64,000 nucleotides of DNA from Euborellia annulipes (GCA_023213315.1 JAKCPI010000966.1:186001-250000), one strand, 5' to 3'; counted from the first letter of the stretch, positions 12,740 through 25,700 are shown. Numbers and translations: made by a program. Notes: generated by a model from the sequence alone, not told the origin.

Positions 12740-13175
12740 AAAAATCTGGTGTGACTGGTCGCACAGCACACAACTTTCTTTTACCTTCAGTAATTGAAAG
12801 TTGTCTTCTGTGCTTGTCACACCAGATTTTTTGTGTCGACATATGATTAGATTTGACAGTACGGTACATTCGAATTTCAAGATGTAAAATTTATAAGTAT
12901 GGGACAATATTTATATTTTGTTATCATGGCAACCATTTCTCCTATCTTTCCTATGAAGTACAAGAGTAAAGTGGTCTTCAGAAGATTTCAATAGCGTTAG
13001 AGCGAATTTTGAGAAAAATTGAAAGTACATCAGTAATGTACTAGTACTTTTTGGCCGATTTTATTCAAAAACTTCGTGTCACGTGCCAGAGAGGTACCTA
13101 ATTTTAATATAAAATTTCACTCTCCTAGCTCTACTCGTCCTTGAGATATTTGTACACAGGCAGAGAGACACACCC
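12740..13175 (+). repeat. Family A interspersed repeat, hairpin intact
   Basis: The head is an imperfect hairpin: TCTGGTGTGACTGGTCGCAC...CAACTTTC pairs with GAAAGTTGTCTTCTGTGCTTGTCACACCAGA. The body has ATGGCAACCATTTCTCC, CCTATGAAGTACAAGAG and AATGTACTAGTACTTTTTGG and breaks off near AGAGAGACACACC. Confidence 0.8.
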
Positions 13176-16130
13176 CCAACCCTAGCAGATATATTTTGAT
13201 TGCAAATTTTCGTTAAGAGATCAAGAAAAACGCCAATTCAACTAGGGTAATAACAAGTACTAGTCGCACGACCTGGCGCGAAGGGTGAGTACTTGCATAA
13301 AGGTATAGGAAAAAAAAATATATGCCTTAGTAGGGCTTTATAAGACAACACTGATAAACCCACACGAGGAAATATTCTAGTTTTATATTTCTTCTATATC
13401 TTTTCAATAAATAAAATATTAGTATTTCGAAGTAATAAATTCTCTGAATGAACATATTTGTTGATTGTTGATTTAGGTAAACATGGCATTTAATTTTTTT
13501 TTTTTTTAACTTTTGATTCAAACTCTCTTGGAATGAATTTGGAGACAGAAAACAGACACAAGACGAGAAGAGAAGTCAAGAGAAGAGAAGGGGGTCAAAA
13601 TTTATGACCAACGAAAGTCCCAAAGACAACCGCAGCAACAGCTACAGGTTGTCCCAAAACTAACCAACAAAACTACTACAATCTGTTTCAAAAGTGAATT
13701 TATTTTTTTCGCGCAGGTGTTTCAAGGCTATTAAAAGCATGATAGTCTCTCTTCCTAATTATAGTCCAGTCGAGATGAAATCACGAAAGTGAATTATTCG
13801 CTAAACAAGAAGAAAAATCTAATTTTTCAACTTTCCATTTAGTACAATTATAAAAAAAAATTTTAGGAGAGGAGGGGGGGAGAATTTATATTTCATAGTT
13901 TCTTCCTTCTGGATCCTTTTAAGGATTCACTCTCATGGAATTCACAATAAATTTAGGGTATTTATTTATTTATTTATTGCCTCCGGTTTCGGACATTCAG
14001 AAGACTTCCAAAAAGGAATGTCGGATCTTCATTGTTTATACACAACAAATTTACATGTAGTCTAAGAAAAGAAGATATGAAAAAAAATTTAATTGAAATT
14101 AAATCATAGTTTTAAAAATATAAAAGATTTTGTTTAATAAGTGATAAAATTTTTGACAAGATTTTTAATTTTAAAAGAAGGTTTTTTTTTTGGGACGGGC
14201 AATATATCTTTCAAGTTTATAAGGGTACAGTTTATAAAGTTTCTATTACAAAAAAAAAAAAAATCTTTTTATATTTTGAGAGAGCCATAACCGAACTAAA
14301 CAGAAGAAGGTAAGATAAAGTTCCGGAATTTTTTCTCGACAAGTGGTCCTTGAGCGATGGATGCTGTTTATTCTTCTAACAGCTGGTGCGGGGGTGGTGG
14401 CTGCGTTTGTTAGAGAGATAATGGACCATTCTCAAGGAGAGACAAACATGAAGAAGAAAAAGCTAAATTCCACTCAAGAGGCACAACATTATGACCATCT
14501 CATATCAGTCTTTCTCTGTCTCTAAGGTAAAAAATTGAAACATTAACACCTGAACAGAAAACATCTAGGCTAATGTCGCTTTTACCAGTCAAAGAAGCCG
14601 AACGAAACAGAAAAGTAAAAAAAATCTATTGATTGATTGGAGAAATCTCTCTTCTTTTGGAATTAATTATTTGTTCTCGAAAGGATTAAGTAAATAAATT
14701 TTTTTTTAAAGAAATTAAATTCTTGAAAACTAAAATATCCTTTTAAGTAAAATAATGACTATTAAGGTTACAATATAAATCTATTTTTTAATGAATTCAA
14801 GATTCATTATTTGTATTGAATTAATTAATGAAGAATTGAAGATAAACAATGTATGTCTGGTTTTCTTAAAAATAGATAAAATTTTAATAAGTTGAAAATT
14901 TCTAGAATAAATAGTTCCAGGTGAATGACAAAATGTCATAGTAAGAAAAAAAAATATAATTACAAAAAAAAAAAAAAATTTTTTGTAGTCGACTTTAGGT
15001 ATAGCTTATAAATTTTTGAAGATGATAAAATTCAAATATTAATCGTTATTTTGAACCGGTAAAATGAGTCATTTGCAAGTGCAAGGTCGATTGATAGTAG
15101 GAAGTCGCCATGATAAGAAGCGCGTTATCACCGGGCCTAATGAACCCCGTTCCCATAACGATTGCTCTCCTGGTATCTCCAGATACGGGACTCTCCAGTC
15201 GAAAATGTCTTAAGAAAATCTCTCGCCCTCTGGGAAAGTAAGTTGCAACAGCAAATGGGCTGATTAAATTTATTTTTAGACCAAAAAAGATACCAAAATA
15301 ATAACAATTTTTTTACGATAAAGGCCATATGATCACAAAAAATATGAATAATATGAAAACACATACATTATATATGTAATTTCTTGTTTATTAAGAAATT
15401 ATATTGCTAACGTTATATTCTGGACCGTACCGAGACATCCAGTAGGTTTTCAAATCCTCCAACCCCAAGAAAATAAATTAAAATATTTATAGAGAAAGTA
15501 ATAGTGTTGAAATTTTAAAAAGAAAGACAGAAATTATAATAAATATTTTATATTCTTTAAAATTTATTTATTGGAGGCGGGGAGGGTATAAGACGTGTAT
15601 CGAACTTCCCTCCCCAAAGATTTTCTGGCTTTATTCATAAGGTTTAAAACTTAGAAGAAAACAGCTCAATTTGATGTCCGGGAAGTTTTGAAATGAATTC
15701 CGTTATTCTTAAGTTTTATTCAAAAGTCCAAAGCTCTCCCTCTTAACGGGCTTGTTTAGGAAAAAGTATCAGGTATCGATGATTAGTCTACTGATGATTG
15801 CAGATAAGACGTTTAAGAAGCTACTTTTCCAAAAATTGATAGTCAGCTAGGATAGGGAAGGAGTGAAAGAGAAGAAAAAGAAGATAACGCACGTTTATTC
15901 GATTAGATCATTAGAGTTAATTATCGTAAATGTCTTTGATAGAAAATAAAAATGAAAATCTGACGTCTAGGCTTTGGCCGAAGTTAGAGGATGTTCGGAA
16001 TGGGAAGAAAATGGGAGTTTAGACGATTTGGGAGCTATTATCGGGCTTATTCCCCTCACCTCCTTAAAACTTCAACACTCTAAACTCTTAGGATTACAGG
16101 GGTAGGTGGTTGACACCATGTTCTTCCCCC

Positions 16131-16215
16131 AAGGGCGGATACAAGGGGGAGGGGGAGTAAAGGGGGTAATTACCCCTCCCCCCACGAGAAACTCCTCCGC
16201 TCTCGCTCTTGGCTC
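16131..16215 (+). repeat. G/C-rich fragment of the GCGGATACAAGGGGG MITE family
   Basis: AAGGGCGGATACAAGGGGGA and GTAAAGGGGGTAATTACCCC match the complement of 41330-41384, the right end of the hAT-type MITE there. Confidence 0.65.
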
Positions 16216-18171
16216 CCCCTGGCTAATTAATTTTCTAAACAATCAATTTTCGTTAATTAGTTAATCGTTTGTTAATTAGTTAATCGTTATAAATTACAAA
16301 AACTACATACCGTAACTAATAAATTTAATCACAAAATGAATTACTATTGTCCTTTAAAAAAAATAAGGAAATTCCTTCCTTGCTTATTGAAAAAATATTT
16401 TTGTTAACTTAGATAATGTGCAAAAAATAGAAATAGAATAGATTAGCTCTGATTTGTGCAAACCTGCATTTATGAATATTCGAATGAGCCATCTGGAGGT
16501 GATTAATAAAAAAAAAAACATCTGCCCCCTCTCCCTTATTCAACGAAACTATTTAAACGGAATGTGTGCAAATAAAACCTCTCTGAGGTCAGAGTCCGGT
16601 TTGTTACCTGAAATGCCCGTATAATCGAAGGATGCGGGACAAAAACATGCGGGCCCCAAAACGCCTTAAGATTCCCACTCTCCTTTTACTATCTCCCACT
16701 CCTTGTAGTAACCTAATTTTAATTAAGACATCATATCTCCTTCCCTTCCCGGGAATGGGATAAATATAGATATATCTTTCGAACTTCCCGTTATATTCAG
16801 TTATTAATTGGTTAATTTGTTCCATTAAGGCTTGTTTTAATGCTGATTTATGAACAATTTTGTAAGAACGACATTTAACAAGAATTGAATTAATAAAAAA
16901 ATTATGCTAATAATAATAATAAACATGAGAAAAATTTATAAATTAGAAAAGAAAATAATTGTTTTAATTTTTTTTTAAGTAAAAAAAAATCACACGATCT
17001 CCTTGAAAAGAAAGCAAAGTATTTAATTATTATATTAATTAACAATTAGCCCTGCCCCACCTCGGGGTGATTAAACATGTTAACAAAAAATTTGCTACAT
17101 TTTCAAGGGAAATTCATATTATAATTAATTTTAAGAATCTCGTAATATTGATAATATCTCCCCTAATTTCCCTATCCTAAATACGGACTTAAAAAATTCG
17201 CAATCAATATTATAATAAATAAAAAATATTTTCAACTTGGTTATTTCAATTATTTATATGAAAATATTCTAAAATGATGGCTTCCGGTGTCTTTAACACC
17301 TTTGCATTGGAGTAATACTAGAGGCGGCATTCTACTAAGAAACTGGTTTAATTTTACTTGTTTCTTTAATAATATTTGAAAGATATTCTTATTTCTCAGA
17401 CACAAAACGTTAAAATAATTCATCACGGTTTAGTTCAGTCAGCCCCCTATTCTGAGTCAGAATTCTCCCAGAAATTACTAATTAGGGCCGGAATTGCACA
17501 CTAATGATATTAAGGGGAGGGAGTCTGACTCATAACATATAAAATTTCATATAGTTCGTTGATTAATCTCATAATTTTTTAAAAAAGACAAACAAGAAAA
17601 AACTCTTTAAAATTAATAGCAAAATACTTCCGAGTAAATTATATTTCTATTATAAGTTTTTATAATAAAAATGTTTCTAATTGAGATGCAAATAGAATGA
17701 GAAAAGAGAAGAGAGTATCCGATAACGATCCCGGATATGAGATCCCCAAGGGCGAGGAAAAAAAACGGGATTTAGTGATTTTGTAAACGATTAAGGTCAC
17801 GTGAATTTAAATTCAGATTAATTAATTAAAATAAAGAAAATTATTTATATACATGTATCTATCTATCTACCTTATCATTATCGTTAAAATTTAAATATAA
17901 ACTAATAAATAAACTTTAAAAGAACAGTAAATTAAAATCGTAATATTAGGTAATGAAAATTTTTCAAAACAAAATTGGTAAGGACTTTATAATAGGAATT
18001 TATTTATAAATCATTCTAATGTTTTAAGTTAGCTAAATTTTTCAGAGAGCATAGAAGAGTTTGAAAATTTTGCAAAGGATAAGAGACATGAACAAGTATC
18101 CTGGAATTTTTTTTTTAGGATCGTTGTTTTAGGGGATACCAAAAAAATAATTTTCTATGAAAATAGTAACT

Positions 18172-18569
18172 AAAAGATATAACTCAAGTCCGGATTCCTA
18201 TGCAATTGCATATTCTATTGGCTAACATATATAGGGTACGTCCCGGAAACCAATTTTCCATCCGAATCCCCCTCCCCCTCCCCTTGGCACTATGGGTCAA
18301 ATTTTATATTGCATAAAATTGCATATTTAAAACTTTTTGCATATTTTTAACATTAAGAGACCAAATTTTGTTTTTACACTATTTCCTTCCAAAAATAAAA
18401 CTCAGAAATCATGATTTACCTTTAATTGAAAGACATTTATTTTAGATTGATGATTGATTTTTGTCATATATATATAAGCTTATTTTGCTGCATATTTTAA
18501 TACTTTTACTGCATATTATATGGTATATTTAGGGGTTTTTGCTGCATAAAAATCCGGGCTTTAGATATA
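18172..18569. repeat. MITE-like element rich in GCATATT
   Basis: The ends are inverted (AGTCCGGATTCCTATGCA at the left, TGCATAAAAATCCGGGCT at the right) and the interior repeats GCATATT and TGCTGCATA. It is non-coding; the superfamily is not clear. Confidence 0.6.
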
Positions 18570-20191
18570 ACCCTTGGCCAAAAAATGTCGAATCAAAATA
18601 ATGACTCAAGTTTTCTAAAATTCCAATATATAATTTTAATTATTAATTTTAATTTATTACTAATTCGCACGGTACTTTATTAAAGATGTTCTTCTTGTTT
18701 TAAGGGTCAGTGATTCGCATTCTGCCCCGAGAAGTAAAATTTATTTTATATTGTCTATCAATTAATTCAAAATAATACTTTATTAAATAATAGACCTATA
18801 TTATTAAAAAATTTCTTTTTACTCGTTCCATATCAAGTAAAAATCAATTGAAGTCACTCACTGACTATAATCTTTCTGTCAATTTTGAGAACATTAATTA
18901 TTGTCTTAACAAGTTTAATTTTTTAATGAAAAAAAAACATTAACAAAGTGTGAGAACATTTGTTGTTGTTAATTTGTAATTAATCCCTTTATGATTTTGT
19001 CATTTTTGTTCAGAGAGGCAAAAAGAATTTTATTCTTTTTTTTTTTAGATACATACAGCGTGAGAGATCCAATGTCAATTACCTTAACAATTTTTTTTTC
19101 TTTTTGATGCACGAAATTGTTGATATCTTTAAATACGAAATAAATAAATAAGTTTTCCCAAACGATTACCAGGGCAAAAAAAGGCAATCTTTATCTGCGA
19201 TTCAGAATTGGCGTGTAATGACGTTTTAATTCTTCGACAGTGGCTTTCTCACGCCGTTTCGGCCGATGTCTCTTCTTCTATCTTGCGGGACACGAAGTCT
19301 CACATTTAATTACTAATAAGTATTTTTTTAATATGAGAGGGAAAGTAATAAACTCTACCAAATTACGATTAAGTCTTGTAAATATTTCCGGGTTTAAAAA
19401 AAAAAAGATATAGAATCCAAAACAAAAATAATAATGTAAAGACAAACATTTTATAAAAGAATAATATAGGATATTTTATTTATATTTACAGTTATTTAAT
19501 CTCAAGTCATCATTTCGATTCAGGGATTAGATCATCATCAGGCCAAAGATCATGGATCATTTTTCTTTCTTTAATTTCTTTTAGTAAAAATAAATATTAT
19601 TTTTAATGGTAAAAAATTTTATTATAAACCTCTTGGGAAAATTTTTTTTTATTTATCAATTTGTGATTGTCTTAATTATTTAATTTATTATACTACTTAA
19701 AAAATTTTAGAAATGTTGATAGAAATATTTTTTGAAAAATTTCAAAAACTAGTGCTTTAATGGCTTTTGATATAATTTATAAACAATTTTTTTAATTCTT
19801 GGGTATATATATATCTATAGAAGGGATTTTTTTAAATATTTTTTATGCCTCCATTTCCCATTAATTATTTAAACAAAGGTAATAAATAATATGCACCAAA
19901 TATGGCTAATCTGTTCAAATGATGAAGCGAATCCGTATCGGTGAGTTTATCTCTATAAGATAAAACTCAGGATGGAATTAATCAATTACGAATAATGATT
20001 CATTCCATGTTTATTGCTAAGACTTAAGAGTTTCTTTAGATAAAAAGCTCTGCAACGGGAACGACCGAACAATAAAATGCCTTTTCATATCTAGATAAAA
20101 TTTTATTTTTTATAATGCTATCTTTATCCTATATCTATTTTATTAAAGTGAGAGAAGAAGAGGGTAGATGGATAAGCAAAGGGTGAAATAC

Positions 20192-20325
20192 CTGTAGGGC
20201 ACTGGCACTCGTAGGTGAGGGAGTCGACTTGTCGGCAGACTCCGTCATTTTGGCAAGGCGATGGGTCACAAGGAATGTATTTTGACTCGCAATTCTGTCC
20301 AGTATATCCAGGATCACACATGCAC
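20192..20325 (-). CDS. Notch: Notch internal coding exon: end of EGF5, most of EGF6
   Basis: The acceptor is a long T-rich tract ending TATAG before 20325; the donor is CTACAG/GTATTT after 20192. It enters in phase 2 (AA+G = Lys) and leaves in phase 1. The protein reads KCMCDPGYTGQNC (end of EGF5), then ESKYIPCDPSPCQNDGVC and RQVDSLTYECQCPTG (EGF6). The spacer KYxPC before EGF6 and the CxPSPC start are hallmarks of EGF6 in arthropod Notch. EGF6 lacks a Ser/Thr before its third cysteine (CQNDGVC), so no O-fucose is expected. At 134 bp this is the shortest of the five exons, and it sits between introns of 9 and 13 kb, so it depends on accurate exon definition. Confidence 0.94.
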
Positions 20326-21060
20326 CTATAAAAAAAAAAATATCTATTAGTATAAGAGTTAAATGATGACGGAAGTTGAATTTTAAATAAGACACTAAAA
20401 AAACACTACGTGGTAAAGACATACTAAAAAAACACTATGTGGTATGTTTCATCATTTTTATTTTGAAGTAATGCGAAATGGGCATAAGCTGTATTACTTT
20501 GAAAGTAAAAATTTGAAACAAATCATCTAGTTATTTTTTATCTTATTTACTTATTATAATATTTTTATTTATTAATATCATTTGATATTTGTTTTAATAT
20601 TATTAACTTAAGTAGATTAATTATTAGACAATCAGGGTTGTTATAGCTGGAAGAAAACCAAAAAGTTTTAGTGGTATTAACCTTGAGGGTTTATAAAATT
20701 AAATATAATTTTTATTTTTGCAGAGATTTACTAGCGTATAGCAACGTTTCGGTCATTAACTCTAGGGTCGTCATGGGAAGAGACAGAGAAACATCTGCTT
20801 CTATCCTTCCTTAAATTGAGCGAATTTTAGATTGACTAATTACAAAAGAAGAAATCTATAGGTATTTGTATATTTTTGTAGTCTTTCTCGTGTCTAGAGT
20901 ATTTTTACATTAATATTTTTATTTTATCTACTCTTACATGCGAAAGAACAATGAATTGCAGAAGCAGAGAGGGACAAAGGAAACTAGTATTTTTTAAAAA
21001 TTATTTATTGGACATTTCACCCTAATTAGAGACGTCCAATAACTAAAAATAACTAAAAAT

Positions 21061-21436
21061 TTTAAATTAAAATCATTTAACAATAGTTAAAAGTAAACAC
21101 ACTAATTTTAATTTAAAAAAGGAGTTTTATTTTGGTTTAAATACAGTCAGTTTCAATATTAACCCCCACCCCTAGAGAATAGACTCGTGAAGTTAGATAT
21201 ACAGAGAGCTTAGCTGGCCTAATTGTTGTCTCAGAAAATAGTATTTCCACTGCAATATTAAAAAAAGTTTATTTATTTTCTAAGCACTCTGGTTGTCTAA
21301 CTTCACGGCTCTATTTTCTAATATTTTCTTAATATTGAAACTGACATTGACTGTACATCTATATCAGAACCTTATTACAAACTTATTATAAACCTAGGGT
21401 GTTTACTTTTAACTATTGTTAATTATTTTAATTTAA
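21061..21436. mobile_element. Foldback element with long interrupted inverted arms
   Basis: Three left blocks recur inverted in order on the right: TTAACAATAGTTAAAAGTAA with ACTTTTAACTATTGTTAA, CAGTCAGTTTCAATATTAA with TTAATATTGAAACTGACA, and GACTCGTGAAGTTAGA with CTAACTTCACGGCTC. The arms are of unequal length because of indels. No open frame. Confidence 0.75.
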
Positions 21437-22927
21437 AAATGTTTTAAACTAGTGCATTCTAATTAATTCTTTGAATTATAAAAAAATTTTAAATCAATAG
21501 TTGAAAGAGCATAACAAATTAAAAGTTATTGGGGAATAGAGTTGCTTGCATATAATGCTAATTTTTTAAATAATTTAAACTTAATCTATTATTTTAATCT
21601 ATATACACAATTCTCTTTAAGAAATCAGAAAACTAAAAAAAAAAAAAATTTTGAAATAGTGCCTTTGGTAAATGCCATTGGCCTGGCATTCAATATTGAA
21701 ATCGCTTAACAATTTATGATTTTACTTTGCATAAAATTTTAAACGTTTCATTAACTAATTTCGCTATTTAACCATATTTCAAATTTATTCCGTGAGTAAA
21801 ATTTTTTATAAATTGTGTTTAAGTCAAATTATATACTCTATCAATGAGATTAGATCTTTTTGACAAGTAAACATCCTCTCCACCTACTCTTTAAAATTAC
21901 AAAATAAATGAAATACAATTGAGTCATAAGTTTTAAAAAATATATTAATAAAAAACATTATCAAAGTGGTGTAAAAAATGTTAACCTAATTATTCAAAAA
22001 TAAATAAATTAATTATAAAATTTTTAGCTGAGAATATTCCGTTAAATATTAATAAAATAGTCAACCTTGTGGTAATAAATATTTCTATTACAGGATCCGC
22101 ATCAAATCAACTTTCGCCATTCAATTAGCATAAGGGCGTTAAATGCGTATAATTACACTCATTTTCCATTTTCAAATCAATAAAAATGTAAATAAATAAA
22201 TATTAGGTAATATAGATTAAGTAGATTGAAAAGATCAGGGAGTTGTTTAGGAGGTGTGTGGGTAAATATTATTGAAATCATTTTAATAATTCAATTTGAA
22301 TCGAGAGAGAGATGCAAATAGACCAATTGGAGGGGGAAAGAAACACGACGATTGTTCATTTATAAAGAACATATTAGAGAGAGCATCTTACTCTAATAGC
22401 TTCGTCTGTGAGTTATGGAGGAGTTCTTTTGAATAATGCATTACGGATCTTCCAGCTATTTACTCTTTAACTATCGATTTTTTTATATAATATAACTAAT
22501 GATATATATTTAAATATCAAGGGTCAATATTGTTAAAGATTTGGCCTAAAAGTGTTTCTCTTTCTTATTTTTTTTTTTTTTTTTTATATTTGGGTATTGA
22601 TGATTAACAGAGAAATGGCTAGTAAATGCCCTTTTATCATAAATTGTTTTGTTTAACGAGTCGAGAGTCACTACTTCAAAGGAAAAATATGAATTTAATA
22701 ATTTTAAAAAATCAAGAGAATGTAATGTAGAAAATAATTTTATATTTTCAACATATTGGGTGGGGCTTGTCTTTCCTCAGAGTATTCAAAGAGTTCAATT
22801 TTGGGGAATAATGTAACGAACAGCCCAAACGACGACGAACAGATGAAAATTTAAAAAAAAAAATTCCAATTAGTAAATATATCTTGAATAATTAATTTGG
22901 TTCCGGTCGTTAATTTTTTTTCGATAA

Positions 22928-23560
22928 AATTGGAAAAAATAAAAAGTACATCAATAAAGCACTAGTACTCGAAGTTTCCCAAAGACGAGAATTAGCGCGA
23001 TTTGTTTTGTATATTGGAATTAAAATTTAAAAGAAGAATATTTTGAGAAAATGGGAAAAACTAAAAAAGTACATCAATAAAGCACTAGTACTCGAAGTTT
23101 CCTAAAGACGAGAACTAGCCCAATTTGTTTGCTATACCGGAAATAGGAAATATTTAAAATTTGAAAGATTTTTTTTTAACACTCAGTTTTTTCCCACTCA
23201 CATTCACACACTCAGTCTTTTCGGAAACTTATGCCATATAAGACTTTTTACTATACTCGTTTATTTTATTAATATATCTATTGGAGGGTCCAGGCATATT
23301 TATTTAAACCATTTGGTATTCAAATGGCTTAAATATAATCATTGGACTGGCTGGGATTCGATCCCGCAACCCTTGGTATAGAAGGCCAGCATGCTAGCAA
23401 CTACACCAAGGCCCGAGGGCATCCGAAAGAATCTTTAAAGGAGATTTCGGGAAAAGTGAAAAAAACTAAAAAAATATACTAGTTGAGTACTAAAACTCGA
23501 ATTTTCCCAAAGGCAAGACCTATTGCAATTTAATATTTGTACCGGATATATTTGAAAAAA
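22928..23560 (+). repeat. Three repeats of a GTACATCAATAAAGCACTAGTACTC unit, with a SINE inserted
   Basis: Units at about 22928-23030, 23041-23150 and 23450-23550 share AAAGCACTAGTACTCGAAGT and CCCAAAGACGAGAA (third copy diverged). The unit is related to the AGTAAAGTACTAGTACTTTTT segment of family A. A minus-strand SINE (23165-23415) separates the second and third units. Confidence 0.65.
23165..23415 (-). mobile_element. tRNA-derived SINE, near full length
   Basis: On the minus strand: CTCGGGCCTTGGTGTAGTTG (A-box region), GGGATCGAATCCC (B box), the palindrome AAGCCATTTGAATACCAAAT, then GCATAAGTTTCCGAAAAGAC, a GTGTGAATGTG tail and poly-A. Confidence 0.8.
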
Positions 23561-24319
23561 AAAAAAAAAAAAATAGAACCGTTTTTTAGAACTGATTTTA
23601 CATTCAAACAAACAAACGTACATTGCCCGTTTAATAGTATGAGATACTTTTTAAATTCTTATATTTTTTACTTGCGGTGATCATGATTAAGCATTGAAAT
23701 TATCTATCAAACTCAAATTGATATAATTCTCTTCTCTTGTGCAAGGGGGTCAGGTGTTCGATTCTAAATCCAAGCGACAATAATGTATTTCAATTGAGCG
23801 AATTCTCGATTATGAAACAAGTCACTACTCCAGGACAGCTTTTATTTTAATTATTCAAAATAAAAAAAATTGTATTTTTCCTAAATAAAATTTTAATAAA
23901 CAAGCTCCTCTAAAAATCAAATAGGAAATAATTTCTTTTTATTTTTAATATAACTCGTTGTACCTACAAGAATAATTTAATAAGATAGTTAATTATACTC
24001 GCGACCAATTGAAATATTTATTCTTCCTCGATTGACATCCCATATATTATAAAATCCTAGCTGATTAATGATTCAGAGTGTAGTTGTTTTTTTTTTTTTT
24101 TTTAATGATGTTTCGGTGAACACCCCGCCCTTTTCTCAAAGGTGCATAAAAAAAAAAATCAAAATGGCTCCCGTTAGATGTCGAAAATGACTTGTTGAGT
24201 GGAATTGTAAAAAAATATTAATCATCATTGCTGACATATTTATGCGAATAATTTAATAGTGAAAGAAATTAATAAATAAATGTATTATTCGTTTCAGAAG
24301 TCCTATTAACCTGTCAATA

Positions 24320-24470
24320 ATTTCCCACGCGGGAAAAGAGAAAGATGTGTAATTTAGGTGTTTTAGGACCCTGAAGAAGGGGTCTTTGAGAAGCCCTTTT
24401 AGGGCTGCCCAGGGGGAGAAAAAAGTTAAGAAACGGTCATCGGCTCGCGGCGATCCAGTTTGTGTGGGAA
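24320..24470. promoter_or_regulatory. Candidate Notch-responsive site pair (Su(H)/CSL motifs)
   Basis: TTCCCACG at about 24323-24330 is CGTGGGAA on the minus strand; TGTGGGAA lies on the plus strand at about 24463-24470. Both fit the CSL consensus YGTGRGAA in opposite orientation. The first sits in a near-palindrome TTTCCCACGCGGGAAA, which also looks like an E2F site. The surrounding 200 bp are richer in GC than the intron. A role in Notch autoregulation is inference. Confidence 0.3.
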
Positions 24471-25029
24471 AGTAACCAACATGCAAATAAAATCTGCTCA
24501 AATTAACTAATGGCCGATTGGCAATTGAAATTTAAGTGTGGTGGGGAGAAGGGCGTTGAAATCACCGTTAGATCGTGGGATCTCGGCTAAAAAAAGAGCT
24601 ATTTTATCTCTTAATTAAGTTAAAATGACTCTCATATATAAAGATGATAAGCCTTGATTCAATTAAATATTAACTTAAATGTTCTATGTAGAGCATTTTA
24701 GAAATTTTTTACTAATAAATAGCTGAAATTTATTTGAAAATTAAACCGATGAATCTAACATATAAACGACAGTCTCAAATTAGACATTTTTTTACTTATT
24801 AATATGATATTTATTAATAATTTTTAATTACAAGGGAATGAATGAAATATTAAATTAATTTTTATTATGCCTCTTTAATAGGAACATTTCGGCTCCTGTT
24901 TATAAAAATAAATAAATTCGGTAAGTCCCAAAATTAATCTTAATGGAATGAGTAAATCATTTGAGCGTAATCCAAAGCAAACAGAGTTTAACTAAGTTTG
25001 CAAAAACAAGTTCTATTATTTTTATATTA

Positions 25030-25367
25030 GGCGTTCAGCACACCAATTGAGCAAAAACGATCTTGGACAAAACGTTTGTGCCTAAAAATGTTTTTTTTTT
25101 TAATGCTTTTCTATGGGGCAACGCACACCGAGAAGGCAAAACACAATTGAGCATGATTCGACATCATTGAACAAAATGTTTTGCCATTGAGCGTTTTGTT
25201 CAATCGGTGTGCGTTCAATGGCAAAACATTTTGTGAATGGCAAAACATTTTGTTCAATGGTAAAACATTTTGCCTAATCGGGGTGCGTTGGCATTAAGCA
25301 AAACGTCTTGGTCTTGGACAAAACGTTTTGTCCAAGAGCGTTTTGTTCAATTGGTGTGCGTTCAGCC
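25030..25367. mobile_element. MITE, TTA-flanked, with internal AAAACATTTTG repeats
   Basis: The ends are inverted: GGCGTTCAGCACACCAATTG at the left, and GGCTGAACGCACACCAATTG as complement of the right. TTA flanks both ends (25027-25029, 25368-25370), the PIF/Harbinger target pattern. The interior repeats GGCAAAACATTTTG and GGTGTGCGTT several times and ends in the palindrome GGACAAAACGTTTTGTCC. No coding capacity. Confidence 0.8.
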
Positions 25368-25437
25368 TTAGTATGAGCTGGATAGCTGAGTAGATCTTGT
25401 AGTAAGGAATAATATAAAAAAAAAGAGCGTATCATTT

Positions 25438-25700
25438 TTTTTATTTCGTTTATTAGGAACGTTCAGACGTTTGGGTCGGATTTGCGATCATCCTCAGGCC
25501 TGAAGTGTGTCAAAAAAACTCCTCAAAAAGGTTGAAAAAATTGTTTGGCATAGCCTATGGTCCTTATTAAATGGCAATTTATATTTTACACAATTACCCC
25601 ATTCGACTTTGAAAATTTTTATTGACACACTTCAGTCCTGAGGATGGGCGCAAATCTGACCGAAACGCCGGCTGTAAGTGCCTAATAAACGAAATAAAAA
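25438..25700. repeat. Foldback element with about 75-bp arms
   Basis: Left TTTATTTCGTTTATTAGGAA...GATTTGCGATCATCCTCAGG and right CCTGAGGATGGGCGCAAATC...CCTAATAAACGAAATAAA are inverted copies. Both arms contain a form of the motif GACGTTTCGG(T)C seen in other foldbacks here. Confidence 0.75.

Larger units (their letters stand above)
7177..20191 (-). other. Notch: Notch intron between the EGF5-6 and EGF6-9 exons
   Basis: 13,015 bp, phase 1. It contains a 14-bp perfect hairpin (8007-8070), SINE copies (9180-9341, 9765-9900), two family A copies (11822-12385, 12740-13175), a piece of a C-rich hAT MITE (16131-16215) and a GCATATT-rich MITE (18172-18569). A plus-strand 60-codon frame at 14343-14525 (GTG start) and a minus-strand 73-codon frame at 16604-16825 look like chance. 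No further EGF exon was seen. Confidence 0.85.

Noticed and set aside
14343..14525. Plus-strand frame with a hydrophobic start (MLFILLTAGAGVVAAFVREI)
   Set aside because: It resembles a signal peptide, but there is no continuing exon, domain or clear promoter; probably chance.
16604..16825. Minus-strand 73-codon frame ending at a CAG/GTAACA site, as a Notch exon or ratchet site
   Set aside because: No cysteines in EGF spacing, the known exons join perfectly without it, and the pyrimidine tract is weak.
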